64,000 nucleotides of DNA from Linnemannia hyalina (taxonomy: Eukaryota > Mortierellomycota > Mortierellomycetes > Mortierellales > Mortierellaceae), in contig JAHRHY010000001.1 in NCBI GenBank assembly GCA_019671135.1, positions 744,001 through 808,000 of the forward strand. Direction: 5' to 3'. Numbering within the stretch: position 1 is the first letter of the stretch; each line of letters starts with the position of its first letter. Made by a program: the position numbers and the translations under genes. Shown here piece by piece: positions 11,037-21,495 of the stretch. Under the pieces are notes generated by a model. The model was not told the origin of the DNA. It ran no database searches and worked only from the letters and a program-made list of their open reading frames with translations.

Positions 11037-14000
11037 TTACAAGCTTTGTGCCATACGGTCAATGATGGTGTGTCGCTCTTGTGACCGGATGTCCTTTGGT
11101 AATGCATGGAAGATCTATTCACAAGGTGGAGTGGAGGAAAATCAGTAAAGCTTCTCGGCTATGGGCAAACATACTTGGAACACGGAGTAGACAAGAGCAG
11201 CAAGATAATTACCATTTGATACTTGGCGACCGTGTCCTTGACATCGCCTTCCAGCAATCTCAGAATGCAGTCGTGCAAAAGCCCATCGACGACGGGCCTG
11301 TCAATCGTGTCCGCAGGCACAAATTTCCGGAGTAACATCAAATTCCTGAACAGCCCGATCGTCTTCCAAAGATATCTCTCTCGAGCCTCCACCCCCTGAG
11401 CAGTCAGAATTGGACGTGGCGTCAGTGGCTGTGCTGCTTGGATGAACTGTAGCCGATGGGCTTCCGCTGTGTTGAGAATCGTCTGCAGAAGGGCCTTGAT
11501 CAGTTGTTCCATCTTGCTGTTCGACTTTTCCACATAGTCTAGAAGTTCTTCCATGATGGCCATCAAGCACTTTGTCTGCTTGGTAGAGTAAAGGTCTACT
11601 CCGCCTGCGCTGAGGAACTGCGTAATCTTGGGGCACAAACTCTTGGCAACCACCTTCTTCAGTAGGTCCCTGTCCATATCCTCCTCCTCATCATCCTGGT
11701 GATCGCTGTCCGAGTCACTGTGATCATATATCCGAGAGGAACGAGCAATAGGATAGGTGGTGACCGCTTGATGCCATGACTGCTCAGAAATATCTTGCTT
11801 GACACGGATAGGGTTCCATAGGCATGTCTCCTGACGCACAAAGAGGTCAAAGACCAGTGGCAGCAAGAGTCCACCGTATGCCTTGTTGTAGTCGCTCGGG
11901 TACTCTGCTTTCCATGCCTGAAAGTGTCGCTTGACCGCCTCAAGCGAATTAAACTCTGGACCGACCTCCTTGAAAAGATTCAGACGGCGATCCTCCAGTT
12001 CCATTACAGCATCGCCCAACTCTCTCGCGTCGCCATTGCCAAGCTCATCGTCCGTGGAAAGTCCATCGTATGTCTCGACCTCCTTGCCGTCTGCTGCCTG
12101 GAGTTGTTTCCTCTGCGCCCTCCGACGCTCTCTTTCAGCCTTCCGTCTCTTCTGTGCTGCCAATGGATCCACACCAATGCTCCGTCCAAACTCGTCCACC
12201 TCCTGAGCGATAGGTTGTTTGACATTTGACCTGTTCTCGTCATCAACAACGTTCGCGAATTCAACCAGGTCGTCCCGCATGTCCAGATGTCTCCTCTCCA
12301 GAACCAACAATGTCCTCTCCGAAAGCATTGACCTGAACTCCTTCTCAATCGTCTCCAAATCTGGATACTTTTCTTCAAAGAACGCAGCCAAGTTCCTGCA
12401 GTACGACCGCAACTCCTGGAAGAAAGTGTACCGAGCACTGGCCTTGGACATGGCCTCTCCCGACTCCACCGTCCGAATGTTGATCTCAGCCTCCTCCACG
12501 TGAACCTGCTTCAATTGCGCCTGGTGTTCGCTGAGTTGGTTCTTCAGACTGCTGAGGCGATCCTGTAGCCGTTTCTTGACCTCTGCGATATTAGGCACCT
12601 GTGTGACAGTTGGAACTGAAGAGAAACGAAGCGAGGTATTAGCTGCCATTCTTTACGCCAAGTTTGTCCTCGTCTCATGCCAGATCGAGACCATCGATGT
12701 ACAATGCACACTTACTTGCGATGGTTCTGTGAGCAGGAGCTGCAGCATTCTTCTTTCCTGCATCTCGTTGGACCACACCGGCGTTCCTAATCTGCTGCAT
12801 CTCCCATTCTCGAGTCTCCTCTTCATCTTCTTCGTCAGCATCGCTATTCAAACATTCAAGTCAGAAACAGAGAACGTCAGATCCAGTATTTGGCAGCATC
12901 CGAAAACGTGCAAACAATAATAATACTCCCAACACTTACATGTCTTCGATCATTTCTTTCCTGGCCGCTCTCCGGCTCTTTTCTGCCTGTCGCTGAGCTC
13001 TTTGTCCCAAAGCCAGCTTATCTCCCAACAAGTTCTCGAGATCTATGATACAAAAAGTTGAAGTATGGTCAGCGTAGATTATAGAATGGGTTGCATCACG
13101 GATCGCGGCATGTCTGTCGATTCTTGTGTCGATGTGCTTACCTGCTTCGCCATCATCCATTTCGTCGTCCTCCTCCCGAACCATCCGTGTATTCCTTTCT
13201 TCGACCATCTAGTATTCAGGAACCGCGTTGAAGGCAATGTTGTTAATATATCGATCCAGAATGGCATACAACACATCGCTAACAAGCAAAAGGCAACGGA
13301 GGAAGGTGCATACCCTATCATCGTCGCCTCCCGCAAGAGAAATAAACTCTTCTTCCTCATGATCGTTCCTGAGTCTCATCTGTTCGCGTTTCTTTTTAGC
13401 GAGGTGAATTGCAGCAGCATCGGGTATAATGGTCAGACCTATGTGCGCAATGGTAAAAATACGCCGCGTTAGTCCAATTCTGATCGATATGATGTGAATA
13501 CACATACCAAAGTCACAACAGCAGCAACCTAATTGTTACCTCCAAGGAGAGAAGGAAACTTTTCTTCAACACTGCTTCCGTTAGAATCATGCGATCTGCT
13601 GCTGGGTGCTGTGGATTGTGTCGACTTGCGAAGTTCGTCCAAAGCCTCCTTGCTGTAAGAAACAGCGTTGCCGACGGTCGCGCGACTGGTGATAGACTGG
13701 TGTTGTTGTTGATCCGTAGTGTCTGATGTTTCCTTTCCTTTGTTGTTGGCCAGCCTCCTGCTGGCTGAGCTCTTTTTGATCTTGAAGGTGTCCTCTGATT
13801 CCTATGGTAGGTGAATTAATTATACAGTCAGAATTGTGTGAAAGGCGCGGTAGAAAAACAAAAAAGAGCTTCCGAAACTTCTCTGTTGCGTGTCGTACCT
13901 GCTCGTCGTCCCCAAAGCTCAGAACTGTGCTTGCCACCTTCTTCTTGACCTTCTTGACCTTGACTACAGGTTCAGCGGTATCTATCCGAGCAAAAAGAAG

Positions 14001-14205
14001 TGAAGAGTGAATACGCATTAGAATAAAAACACACAGAGTTCAGGTGAGTTTGTGAATGGCATCTGCTTTCTGAAAGTGTGTGCTGAAGGTTGTTACCATT
14101 GTCTGGAACTGGTGTGTTGTTTCCAGAGTCCTGTACGGGTGCCTCGTCGCCATCGTCGATGTTGACCTTCTTGCGGATGCTTCGATTCTTCTTTGGAGTG
14201 AACAT
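11037..14205 (-). CDS. PAXBP1/GCFC homologue (spliceosome-associated GC-rich binding factor family)
   Basis: Nine minus-strand exons: 14205-14097, 13981-13899, 13801-13540, 13438-13314, 13208-13142, 13042-12940, 12843-12716, 12615-11213, 11114-11037; 785 residues. Introns are strikingly uniform (96-115 nt). The N-terminus begins MFTPKKNRSIRKKV, basic and acidic; exon 3 has the conserved YSKEALDELRKST; exon 4 begins GLTIIPDAAAIHLAKKKRE; exons 5-7 are charged (EEDEEETREWEMQQIR). The large exon 8 carries a coiled coil (VKKRLQDRLSSLKNQLSEHQ) followed by the helical GCFC domain. This architecture is that of PAXBP1/GCFC1 and plant ILP1, nuclear proteins of the post-catalytic spliceosome/intron-lariat complex; the yeast Ntr2 is a distant relative. 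The last intron uses a weak donor (GTAATT) but its 98-nt size fits the others and it joins to a short C-terminal exon ending IIDRMAQSL. Confidence 0.85.
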
Positions 14206-14857
14206 GGTGCGAAGAAGTAGAGGTGTGGGCTAGAAAGAAAAGAAAAAAAAATCGGTGGCGGACAGACCTATTCATTCGTGGCAACACAAAATTTCGATGG
14301 CTTGGCTCTCGAATCCACAATTGCCAGGGGGATCAGTCGAGACCTCAGAGACGAGGGGCCGACTGAAGAACTGGTATCATTCACAACAGGGCGACTTCCA
14401 CCCTGGTCAAGTCTGCTATCATATGGCCTCCCTTGTCTCGTTTTGTTAAGTAGGTAGGCATATTGTACACATACTCGTATCGATTGCCCTTCTTCATGCG
14501 CCTTGTACATGCGAGGAGTGCGACTTGTTCTCAAGGGAACACGAAACTAAAGTGACAAAGGGGATGTATCTTGAAAGACACCCTGGATTTAGGGAATTGA
14601 CAAGGAGCCCCAGCCCCCTGTAAGGCATTCATAGTTGAACGAGGCGGAAAAAGAAGAAAAAGAAGAAAAGAGACGCGCCTGGGCAAGTTCCTGGAAGCAA
14701 AGCCTGACCTTGGGCCTGGAAGTCCCTTTTGATGACGTGTCTGGATTTTCTGACCATGACCCTATTTAAAACCGTCTTGTGCCCTGAAGTCAATTTTTCC
14801 TTTCTTTCATCAACCCATCCACTTCTTCTCACTCCCCATCACACATCATCTCACACA
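14206..14857. other. Divergent promoter region (GCFC gene / profilin)
   Basis: 652 nt between two divergent starts. A TATTTAAA element lies close to profilin; no gene is seen. Confidence 0.55.
14763..14770 (+). promoter_or_regulatory. TATA-like box of profilin gene
   Basis: TATTTAAA 88 nt upstream of the profilin ATG, followed by a CT/CA-rich leader (TTTCTTTCATC...CACTCC) typical of highly expressed fungal genes. Confidence 0.55.
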
Positions 14858-16426
14858 ATGTCCTGGCAAGCATACGTCGATAACAACCTCGTCGGCACCG
14901 GCAAGGTCGCCAAGGCTGCCATCTTTGGCTTGGACGGCAGCCTCTGGGCCACCAGCGCCGACTTCTCGGTAAACTAACTAATCATCCCCCATCCCACTTT
15001 TCAACACCATGGGAACCTAAAAAGGACTTTTCCCACACAGCTGTTTTTTTTATGCCCTCTTCGCATACTCGTTGTCTCTTCGATAACGCTCTATCTGAGG
15101 GACAGTAAAGGACAACTGTCGTCGAAGACTGGATAGCTTCTGGACACCGTCGCACCCATGTTATATCTTTATTTCTTTCAAGGACGAAGTCTGGCGACGA
15201 CGCGTCGTATTATTTCAGGACACCGTGTTGACAGGTTCAGGAAAGAATGCAAAGTGTACTCATTCTCCTTTTTTTTTCTTACCAATTGTATCACGGTCAT
15301 TGTTATTAGGTCAGCGCTGACGAGGCCAAGAAGCTAATTGCTGCCTTCAACGATGTCAGCGACATTGCTGCCCACGGTCTCCACCTTACGGGCATCAAGT
15401 ACGTCTTCTTGAGAAACCCCGATCAAAGCATTTACGCTCGCAGTGTAAGTCCTGAGTACACGGAAACTCTTTTTCTCTCCCTTTGTTTATTTTCTTTTTC
15501 TCGTTCATTTGATAGTCGGCGAGAAGGCAGGATGATGAAGTTCGTGGTGAACTGGTACTGTTCGCTTGAAGCTTCATGGATTCTTTCCTTTCACGTCGAC
15601 CAACTCAAATACCCTTTGATACTCGGGGGGTAGATATACTTGGACTGAAGCGAGGTGGAAAAGTGAGAAAACGACGACAAAAAAGTTCGAGCACGATGCA
15701 ACCACATGAGGCATGGTTGGATATTTTGGTCATGTTTTCATGCTACACAACAAGGAAAAGAGGTTCACCTGATTATACACCCTCTGCAAGCAAGATGGTT
15801 AGCAGCGAACAATGGCAATAACCAGCAACGGTAGATACGCCCCTTCCATGGTATGGATGATGATGGAAGCAGTAGCGAAGGTTGTTAGAGGGGTCATTAG
15901 GTACTGCCCTCACACCCTTTTCTATCTCAACAGAGCAGGCATTCTTTGTGGAGAGGCGGGTGCCCCTAAACCCTCGGAACCTTTTTTTATCATTTTTTTT
16001 TCCAGTTGTCTATTTCTGTCCCCCGTTCTGGACATTTTCCATTTTTTGATGCTCAGATTACAATTTTGCTCTCTACTTTACAATGACCATACGTTCCTAA
16101 TCATTCTATCCTCTTCTCTGTTTGTTTTTACCTCTTTTCTAGGGTGCCACCGGTATCACTGCCGTCAAGACCAAGCAGTGTGTCCTCATCGGTTACTACG
16201 CCGATGGCCAGCAGGCTGGTGACTGCAACACCGTCGTCGAGGGCTTGGGCGCCTACCTCAGCGGTCAAGGCTACGTAAGTTTGACAACCCTTTCGAACCT
16301 TGCAATACACCTATTGGACACTTGACGATCCATTCGTACCTTTTCAATGTACTATACATGCATACCATCGAGGAATGTCAACAATGCTAACCTTACACAC
16401 CCTCCTTCTTTTGAACCATGCAGTAA
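14858..16426 (+). CDS. PFY1: Profilin
   Basis: Four exons: 14858-14968, 15310-15444, 16143-16274, and a final coding exon 16424-16426 that is only the TAA stop; 126 residues, the usual profilin length. N-terminus MSWQAYVDNNLVGTG is the poly-proline binding helix signature; IFGLDGSLWATS, GLHLTGIKYVFLR and the C-terminal CNTVVEGLGAYLSGQGY helix complete the actin-binding fold. Profilin binds monomeric actin, formin poly-proline and PIP2. Introns are long for this window (341, 698 and 149 nt). The last intron is placed before TAA because CTAAC branch point, pyrimidine tract and CAG precede it; a farther acceptor at 16575 would instead give one extra Asp before the stop. Both leave the profilin core unchanged. 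Confidence 0.95.
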
Positions 16427-17079
16427 ACTATCTCCTACAACATATACAGACTCGCTATTTTTCGCCGGCGTGGTGGAGTGTCGTAGGGGAGCGTGTCAAG
16501 GATACCAACCCGACGACGTTTTTTTTGCAACCTGCGATGACGACAAACACACTCCATCTGTATGTCTCTTTGCAGGACTAATCTATCACTGGCAACTCCT
16601 GCGAAATAACCCCTCACCCCCCCCCCCAAAAAAAAAAAAAAAAACTAGAAAAGCCGAAAAAAAGGACCCCAATAAACACACCTCTAGCCAACAACCCCGG
16701 TCCTTCATGTTTACTGTTTCATGTTCTTTTTCAACGCTGTGCCTTGTCATGACACCTTCCTCTCCTTCCTCCTTTCATAGCGTGTTTTTCTTCCCCCACC
16801 ACCTTCATATCACACTATTCCTTTAAACGAAAACAAAGGTCCAGATGCACCACAAGGCAAACGTAGCACGCAATCGAATCGGGTGAATGGTCAGTGGTTG
16901 GTTGGGGTACAGGGCGCACAGATGCCTTCAGCCAGCCCACAACACCAACCAACACCAACCAACCCTCCCAACGACAAGCGAAATCCATTCATCCAACCGC
17001 AATGCCACGTAGATTCGCCTATGTTATGAAACAATAAAAAAACACGTCAAAACCCTTTATTAAGCTACCTTCTCGTCCC
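16427..17079. other. Convergent 3' intergenic region
   Basis: Between the ends of profilin and the minus-strand TPR gene. Contains C and A homopolymers (16617-16644) and CCAAC-rich sequence near 16930-16970. No gene seen. Confidence 0.55.
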
Positions 17080-18903
17080 CTATTCTTCATCCACCTCCGC
17101 ATCATCTTCTTCCCCTTCACCCTCAAAATCGCCGCCCTCGTCGTCGTCCTCGTCAGCGAACTCTTCGCCATCTTCATCTCCTTGGAGGGCTTCGACCTGT
17201 TCACGGAGCGCCTCGTTGCCTAGATATATGGAATTGCATGCACAAAGATCAGACATATACTCACAACACTTGGACCATTCGTTGACATGATGACCGCGTT
17301 GCTTTCCCCAGAACTTACTAGGATCCAATTCCAAAGCACGCGAAAGCTTCTCTGTTGCGGCATCAAAACGCTCCATCATCGTATCCTCATCCACAATAAA
17401 GCCTGTCGACATCAGATATGCCTGTCCCAACTATTAAACGCAAGAGCGAAAGAGAGTCAGAGCATTAGCACCTCATTCACATTCCTTCGCAACCACCAAC
17501 AAAGACATAAACTCAAGAGCCAAGAGGTAATAGGTCATCTTACAGCTTCAAGAGTCTTTGCATCGCCGTCCTCGTTTTGGAGCTCTTCAGCCTTGACCAA
17601 GAGCTCGATCGCCTTCTCGATATAGGCGTAGGCTGGGTTGTCTTCGCTCTGGCTCTCGTTGTCAACCAATCTGGCCTTGCTGTGAAGGCACGATCCGTAA
17701 ATGCTCAACACATCCGAGTTGGAATCGATCAGAGCCGCGTTTGCCTTCTGAACGTCCTCCAAGTGCTGGATCGCGCAATCAAACACCTTTGCCGCCAGTT
17801 CTATTAGAGTTGCGCATACGGAAAAAGGCGATTGTAAATAATTCGATTCAAACACTCCAACAGGCGTTTCTCCTGATGCATTCGAGAAAAAGCGTGTTCA
17901 GGACCAATTTTCCATTTCTCTATAAAACAGCTGTGATCTAACTTACCGTGGTTGACTTTGAGGTCCAAAGAGACACCATACTCTTCAAGCTCCTGTGCAG
18001 CTCTGATCGACTCTTGAGCGAACGCCGACTCGGGCTTGGCCTTGAGGATTTTCAATCCCTTGCCAAAAGACTCCAATCCATGGTTGACCAACGCCAACTC
18101 GGCATTTCCAACAAGCACAGCAGCATCTCTCTGCTCCTCTGAAGGTTCTTCATCCTCATCCTCTGCCAGAACCATCATCGCCTTCATCGCTTTACCACGC
18201 TGGTCGCGAGCCTATCAATGAAAGATGTGCAACACAAGTTCACATCGAATTGTCGCCGTTAGTAAAACTCACACCCTCTAATTGTCCATGAAGAAAACTC
18301 CAAAAAAAAAAAACACGCTAAGTACTTCATCCTCCTTACCTGAGAGATCTGAGCAATACCAAGCCCAACAAACACATTCCCATCCCCACCGTCCGTCCTC
18401 CTAACCAACTCCTCAAACATTCTCGTCCCCTCCTGCAACATCTCCGTCGATGGCACAGCATTCCCCACCGCAACAACACAAGCTGCATGCTGAACCCGCG
18501 TCTCCAACACCTTCCCGCCAACCTCCGTCCCATCATTCACCTCAATATGTGCCTCAGCCTTCTCCAAAATCTCAAACTCTTCAATCGCCTTGTCAAACAA
18601 CGCCTTAGCCATCCTCGACAGTGATCCTACAGCTCCGGCTCCTTCACCCTTGGAAACTTCTTCACGCGCCATCTGGAAGAGCTCGACAGCACTGGGCTTG
18701 GTATCGAACTGGAGGACAATCTCGCCCTCGGCACAGCCCTCGCAGTCGGGGTCCTCACAGTCTTCGGCGTGTTGCTTTTCTGAAGGGTCCTTTCGCGCCT
18801 TCTTGGAATCGTGTTTCTCAAAAGAGGAGGAAGAGGCGTTGGGTGCTTCGCCTTCGGGCGAGGAGGCCTTTCGCTTGTGAGTCGATGATGCCGCGTCAGC
18901 CAT
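17080..18903 (-). CDS. Ett1/Nro1-like nuclear TPR protein (tentative)
   Basis: Four minus-strand exons: 18903-18340, 18211-17947, 17800-17544, 17430-17080; 478 residues. N-terminus is basic and Ser-rich with KRKASS and KKARKDP, a plausible nuclear signal, followed by a DCEDPDCEGC patch. The rest is helical with TPR-like repeats (AKALFDKAIEEFEILEKAE; AYIEKAIELLVKAEE; GQAYLMSTG; FDAATEKLSRALELDP), and the C-terminus is strongly acidic (DEDDDEGGDFEGEGEED). This order resembles enhancer of translation termination 1 / Nro1, nuclear alpha-helical proteins of fungi, but it was recognised by pattern only. A stretch at 17220-17264 could be read as a 45-nt intron (GTGAGTATA...CTAG) without changing frame; because other introns here are 113-146 nt it was kept as coding. 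Confidence 0.5.
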
Positions 18904-19280
18904 TTAGTGAATGTTGTTGTTTTTTTGTTTGTCGAAAAGGGGTTGAATGGGGAGAGAGTTTGGAGGCCAAACAAGAAGTGATCTGATCAGAAAAAAAGAA
19001 AAAAAAAGGGCGCATTTGTCTGAGCCGTCACGTTCTCCATACGCGAAAGTTCGTGTCTACACACGCAGCTTCACAATTGTTGCCAATACAAAACGACTGC
19101 AAGTGTGGACTTGATCCAATGTGGTTCCTGTGAGACTCGCAAGCACCCATAATGGACAGATGAGGAAGATACAAAGAAAGAAAGAAAGAAAGCAAACAGA
19201 ATGCGAAATAAAAGCATGATTTATTATTGAAACAACTCTTCTCCTCTCCACGACCTCCGCGCCATACTGGGTTCGGGCGT
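18904..19280. other. Intergenic, TPR gene promoter / eIF2 beta 3' flank
   Basis: Both flanking genes are on the minus strand. A short (GAAA)n run at 19171-19194 is present; nothing else is recognisable. Confidence 0.5.
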
Positions 19281-21101
19281 TTACTGTACAGATCAAGAGA
19301 TAAAAACCACAAGTGGAGTGAGTACATTGCAATGGGATGACAATGAGGCATGTTACAAACATATCGACAGCAAAAACCAGAGAAGAAACTTACAGCGGCA
19401 GCTTTGACACGCTGAGCGGCACGCTTGCCAGTCTGGGCCTGGAAACCAGACTTGATGGCCGAGACGGATCTTGTGGAACCGCAGGCCTCGCACTGCAAGA
19501 AGAACAGACGGTTCTCCTTGGTGAGAATAGTATCGGGGGATTTGCAGGTCTTGCAGGTAACGTACTCGACAATGTAACGACGCAAGACGGCCTCGATTTG
19601 CTTCTGCTGGAAACGGCCCTTGATGACCAGGCGCTGGGATCCATCGATGGATCCAGAGGTTCCCAACTCGGCAAACAAGAACTGAATAACGTGCTCGGGC
19701 TGACGATGCATCCTCTTGCAGATATCGGCAACGTTGGCAAAGACAGTCTTCTTGTTACCATCACGCATAACCGAGGGAGGAACAATGGTGTAACGCTTCT
19801 TCTCACCAGCAAGCTCGGGGTTGTTCTGACGGAGAATCTTGAAAACGCGGGACAAAAGCTATAGAAGGGCAAAAAACATAGTAATGAAGATAAGTATCAC
19901 TCGCTCACCAAATGCCAGTATTTTTTTCAGCCACCAGTAAGATGATTCATCCCGCAGTAAAAAAAAAAAGTCCCTGAGCGAAACTGGTGCGTCTAGCGAT
20001 GCGCAAAAACGTCTGTCTGACTGTGGAGTGGACAAAAAAGGAACGAGGAGGCCTAATTACCTCGGTGTATGTGTAGTCGCGGTTGGATCCGATCCAGCCC
20101 TCCTCAGCTTCAGCACCAGTCTTGGAGCTGGAGCGAGTAGCGCCCTCCTCATCTTCGGCAGCAAAGATATCGTCGGGGTCGCGAGCAGCGTCATCACCCT
20201 CCTGATCCTGGCCATCCTCGAAAGCAGAGAAGTCGACCTTCTTAGACTTCTTCTTCTTCTTCTTCATGTCGCCGAAGTCGAATGACTCGCCGGCGTCAGC
20301 AGCTGCCTCCTCGCCACCCTCTGCAGCGGCTTCATCCTAATAATAATATACATAATGAATCATCAACGATATAAGTGGGTTGTCTTAACAAGGGGACGCA
20401 GTTGGGTACTGAGCATGACATTAAGTTAACAAAATAGCCCTGCAACTGCGCCTTACCTCGACCTTGACCTTCTTCTTTTTCTTCTTCTTCTCGCCAAACA
20501 TGGCCATAGGATCCTCCTCAGCGGCATCTATTTAGTATTGAACGACGAGTAGAGGGGGCGTTAGTCGTCGGTGACTCATAATAGACGTACAATAGATGCG
20601 AGGAAGACAAAAAAATAATCTCTGCGTTGCAATCGCACGATCCTTGGACTAAGTGCGTCATCTCGATGAGTCCTGGTCGAGAAAAGGCTGAAGTTATTAC
20701 CTGCAGCAGGTGCGGCCTCTTGGGATTCGGCGACAGCCTCCTCAACGGGCTCCTCCTCGGTCTTCTTGGACTTTTTCTTCTTCTTCTTCATGGTGAGGTC
20801 AAAGACAAGCTATTGTGATGCATAAGGAAGATTGCACCGAGGCGAGAGGAGAAAAGGTTGTGGTGTCGAGTAAATTAGCGAAACTGTGATCGTTCCCTGG
20901 CTGTGTTGTTGTGCTGTGAGCTTTCGCGAAAGAGAAAACAATAAGAAAATTGCAGAATCCGTGTTTTTATGGAGGATGTTTTTTGCTGAGTTGTCGATAG
21001 GCAGTTGCTGCGTCCATGAGGCAGCAGTAGAGCGAGGATATCCTTACATCGTCGTCCTGAATCTCCATGGATTCGAGCTTCTCCTCAATTTCTGCGGACA
21101 T
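19281..21101 (-). CDS. SUI3: Translation initiation factor eIF2 subunit beta
   Basis: Six minus-strand exons: 21101-21048, 20809-20701, 20527-20457, 20336-20061, 19858-19394, 19283-19281; 325 residues. Three lysine blocks are visible (residues about 26-34, 68-74, 103-111), the sites that contact eIF5 and eIF2B epsilon, each encoded by its own exon. The C-terminal half has [17 protein letters not shown], the helix-turn-helix-like core, [15 protein letters not shown], and a C2-C2 zinc ribbon with Cys272, Cys275, Cys293, Cys296 (CKTC...CEAC). The protein joins eIF2 alpha and gamma to deliver initiator tRNA and takes part in start-codon selection. As in profilin, the last intron lies directly before the stop, so the terminal exon codes only TAA. 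Short N-terminal exons were placed by phase and by the conserved [11 protein letters not shown] context. Confidence 0.95.
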
Positions 21102-21160
21102 GGTTATGAAGTTGGTGTGAGTGATGAAAAGAACATTAGGCTGCACACTATTTTGACCAA

Positions 21161-21196
21161 GCTTTTAAAAGCCACAGTGTACCACTCCACCACGTG
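21161..21196 (-). promoter_or_regulatory. eIF2 beta core promoter: TTTTAAAA and CACGTG
   Basis: A TTTTAAAA element at 21163-21170 lies about 60 nt upstream of the ATG, and a palindromic CACGTG (E-box type, 21191-21196) about 90 nt upstream. CACGTG is the core site for bHLH factors such as fungal Cbf1; its use here is inferred. Confidence 0.35.
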
Positions 21197-21294
21197 ATCA
21201 TATCATACCTTTCAATTGCGAAAAAAGAATTGCCCAAATTATATAATGTTGTACAAAGGGAGACTACAGAAGAAAAGGGTTGATGGTGAGTGGT

Positions 21295-21445
21295 TCATCG
21301 ATACCGCTTGTCCATCTCAGAACGGGTAAGGAAGGCGGCTCGGAGCTGAGAGTTGATGGTATGGTACAAGTTTTGCTCCTCCGCAGTCTGTCCTGACTGC
21401 CGCTGTTGAGCTGATTGTTGGTGTTGTTGATGTTGCTGCTGCTGT

Positions 21446-21495
<50 letters not shown>

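Noticed and set aside
11115..11180. Alternative last intron of the GCFC gene (donor GTATGT at 11174), with the frame NYLAALVYSVFQ joined to exon 9
   Set aside because: It needs a one-base frameshift in exon 8 and gives a 60-nt intron, whereas the GTAATT donor keeps the frame and yields 98 nt, like the other seven to eight introns (96-115 nt). Worth checking with RNA-seq because the alternative peptide looks like a plausible helix.
17220..17264. 45-nt in-frame intron in the Ett1/Nro1-like gene
   Set aside because: Good donor and CTGAT branch point, but far shorter than any other intron in the window (minimum about 75 nt); kept as coding.
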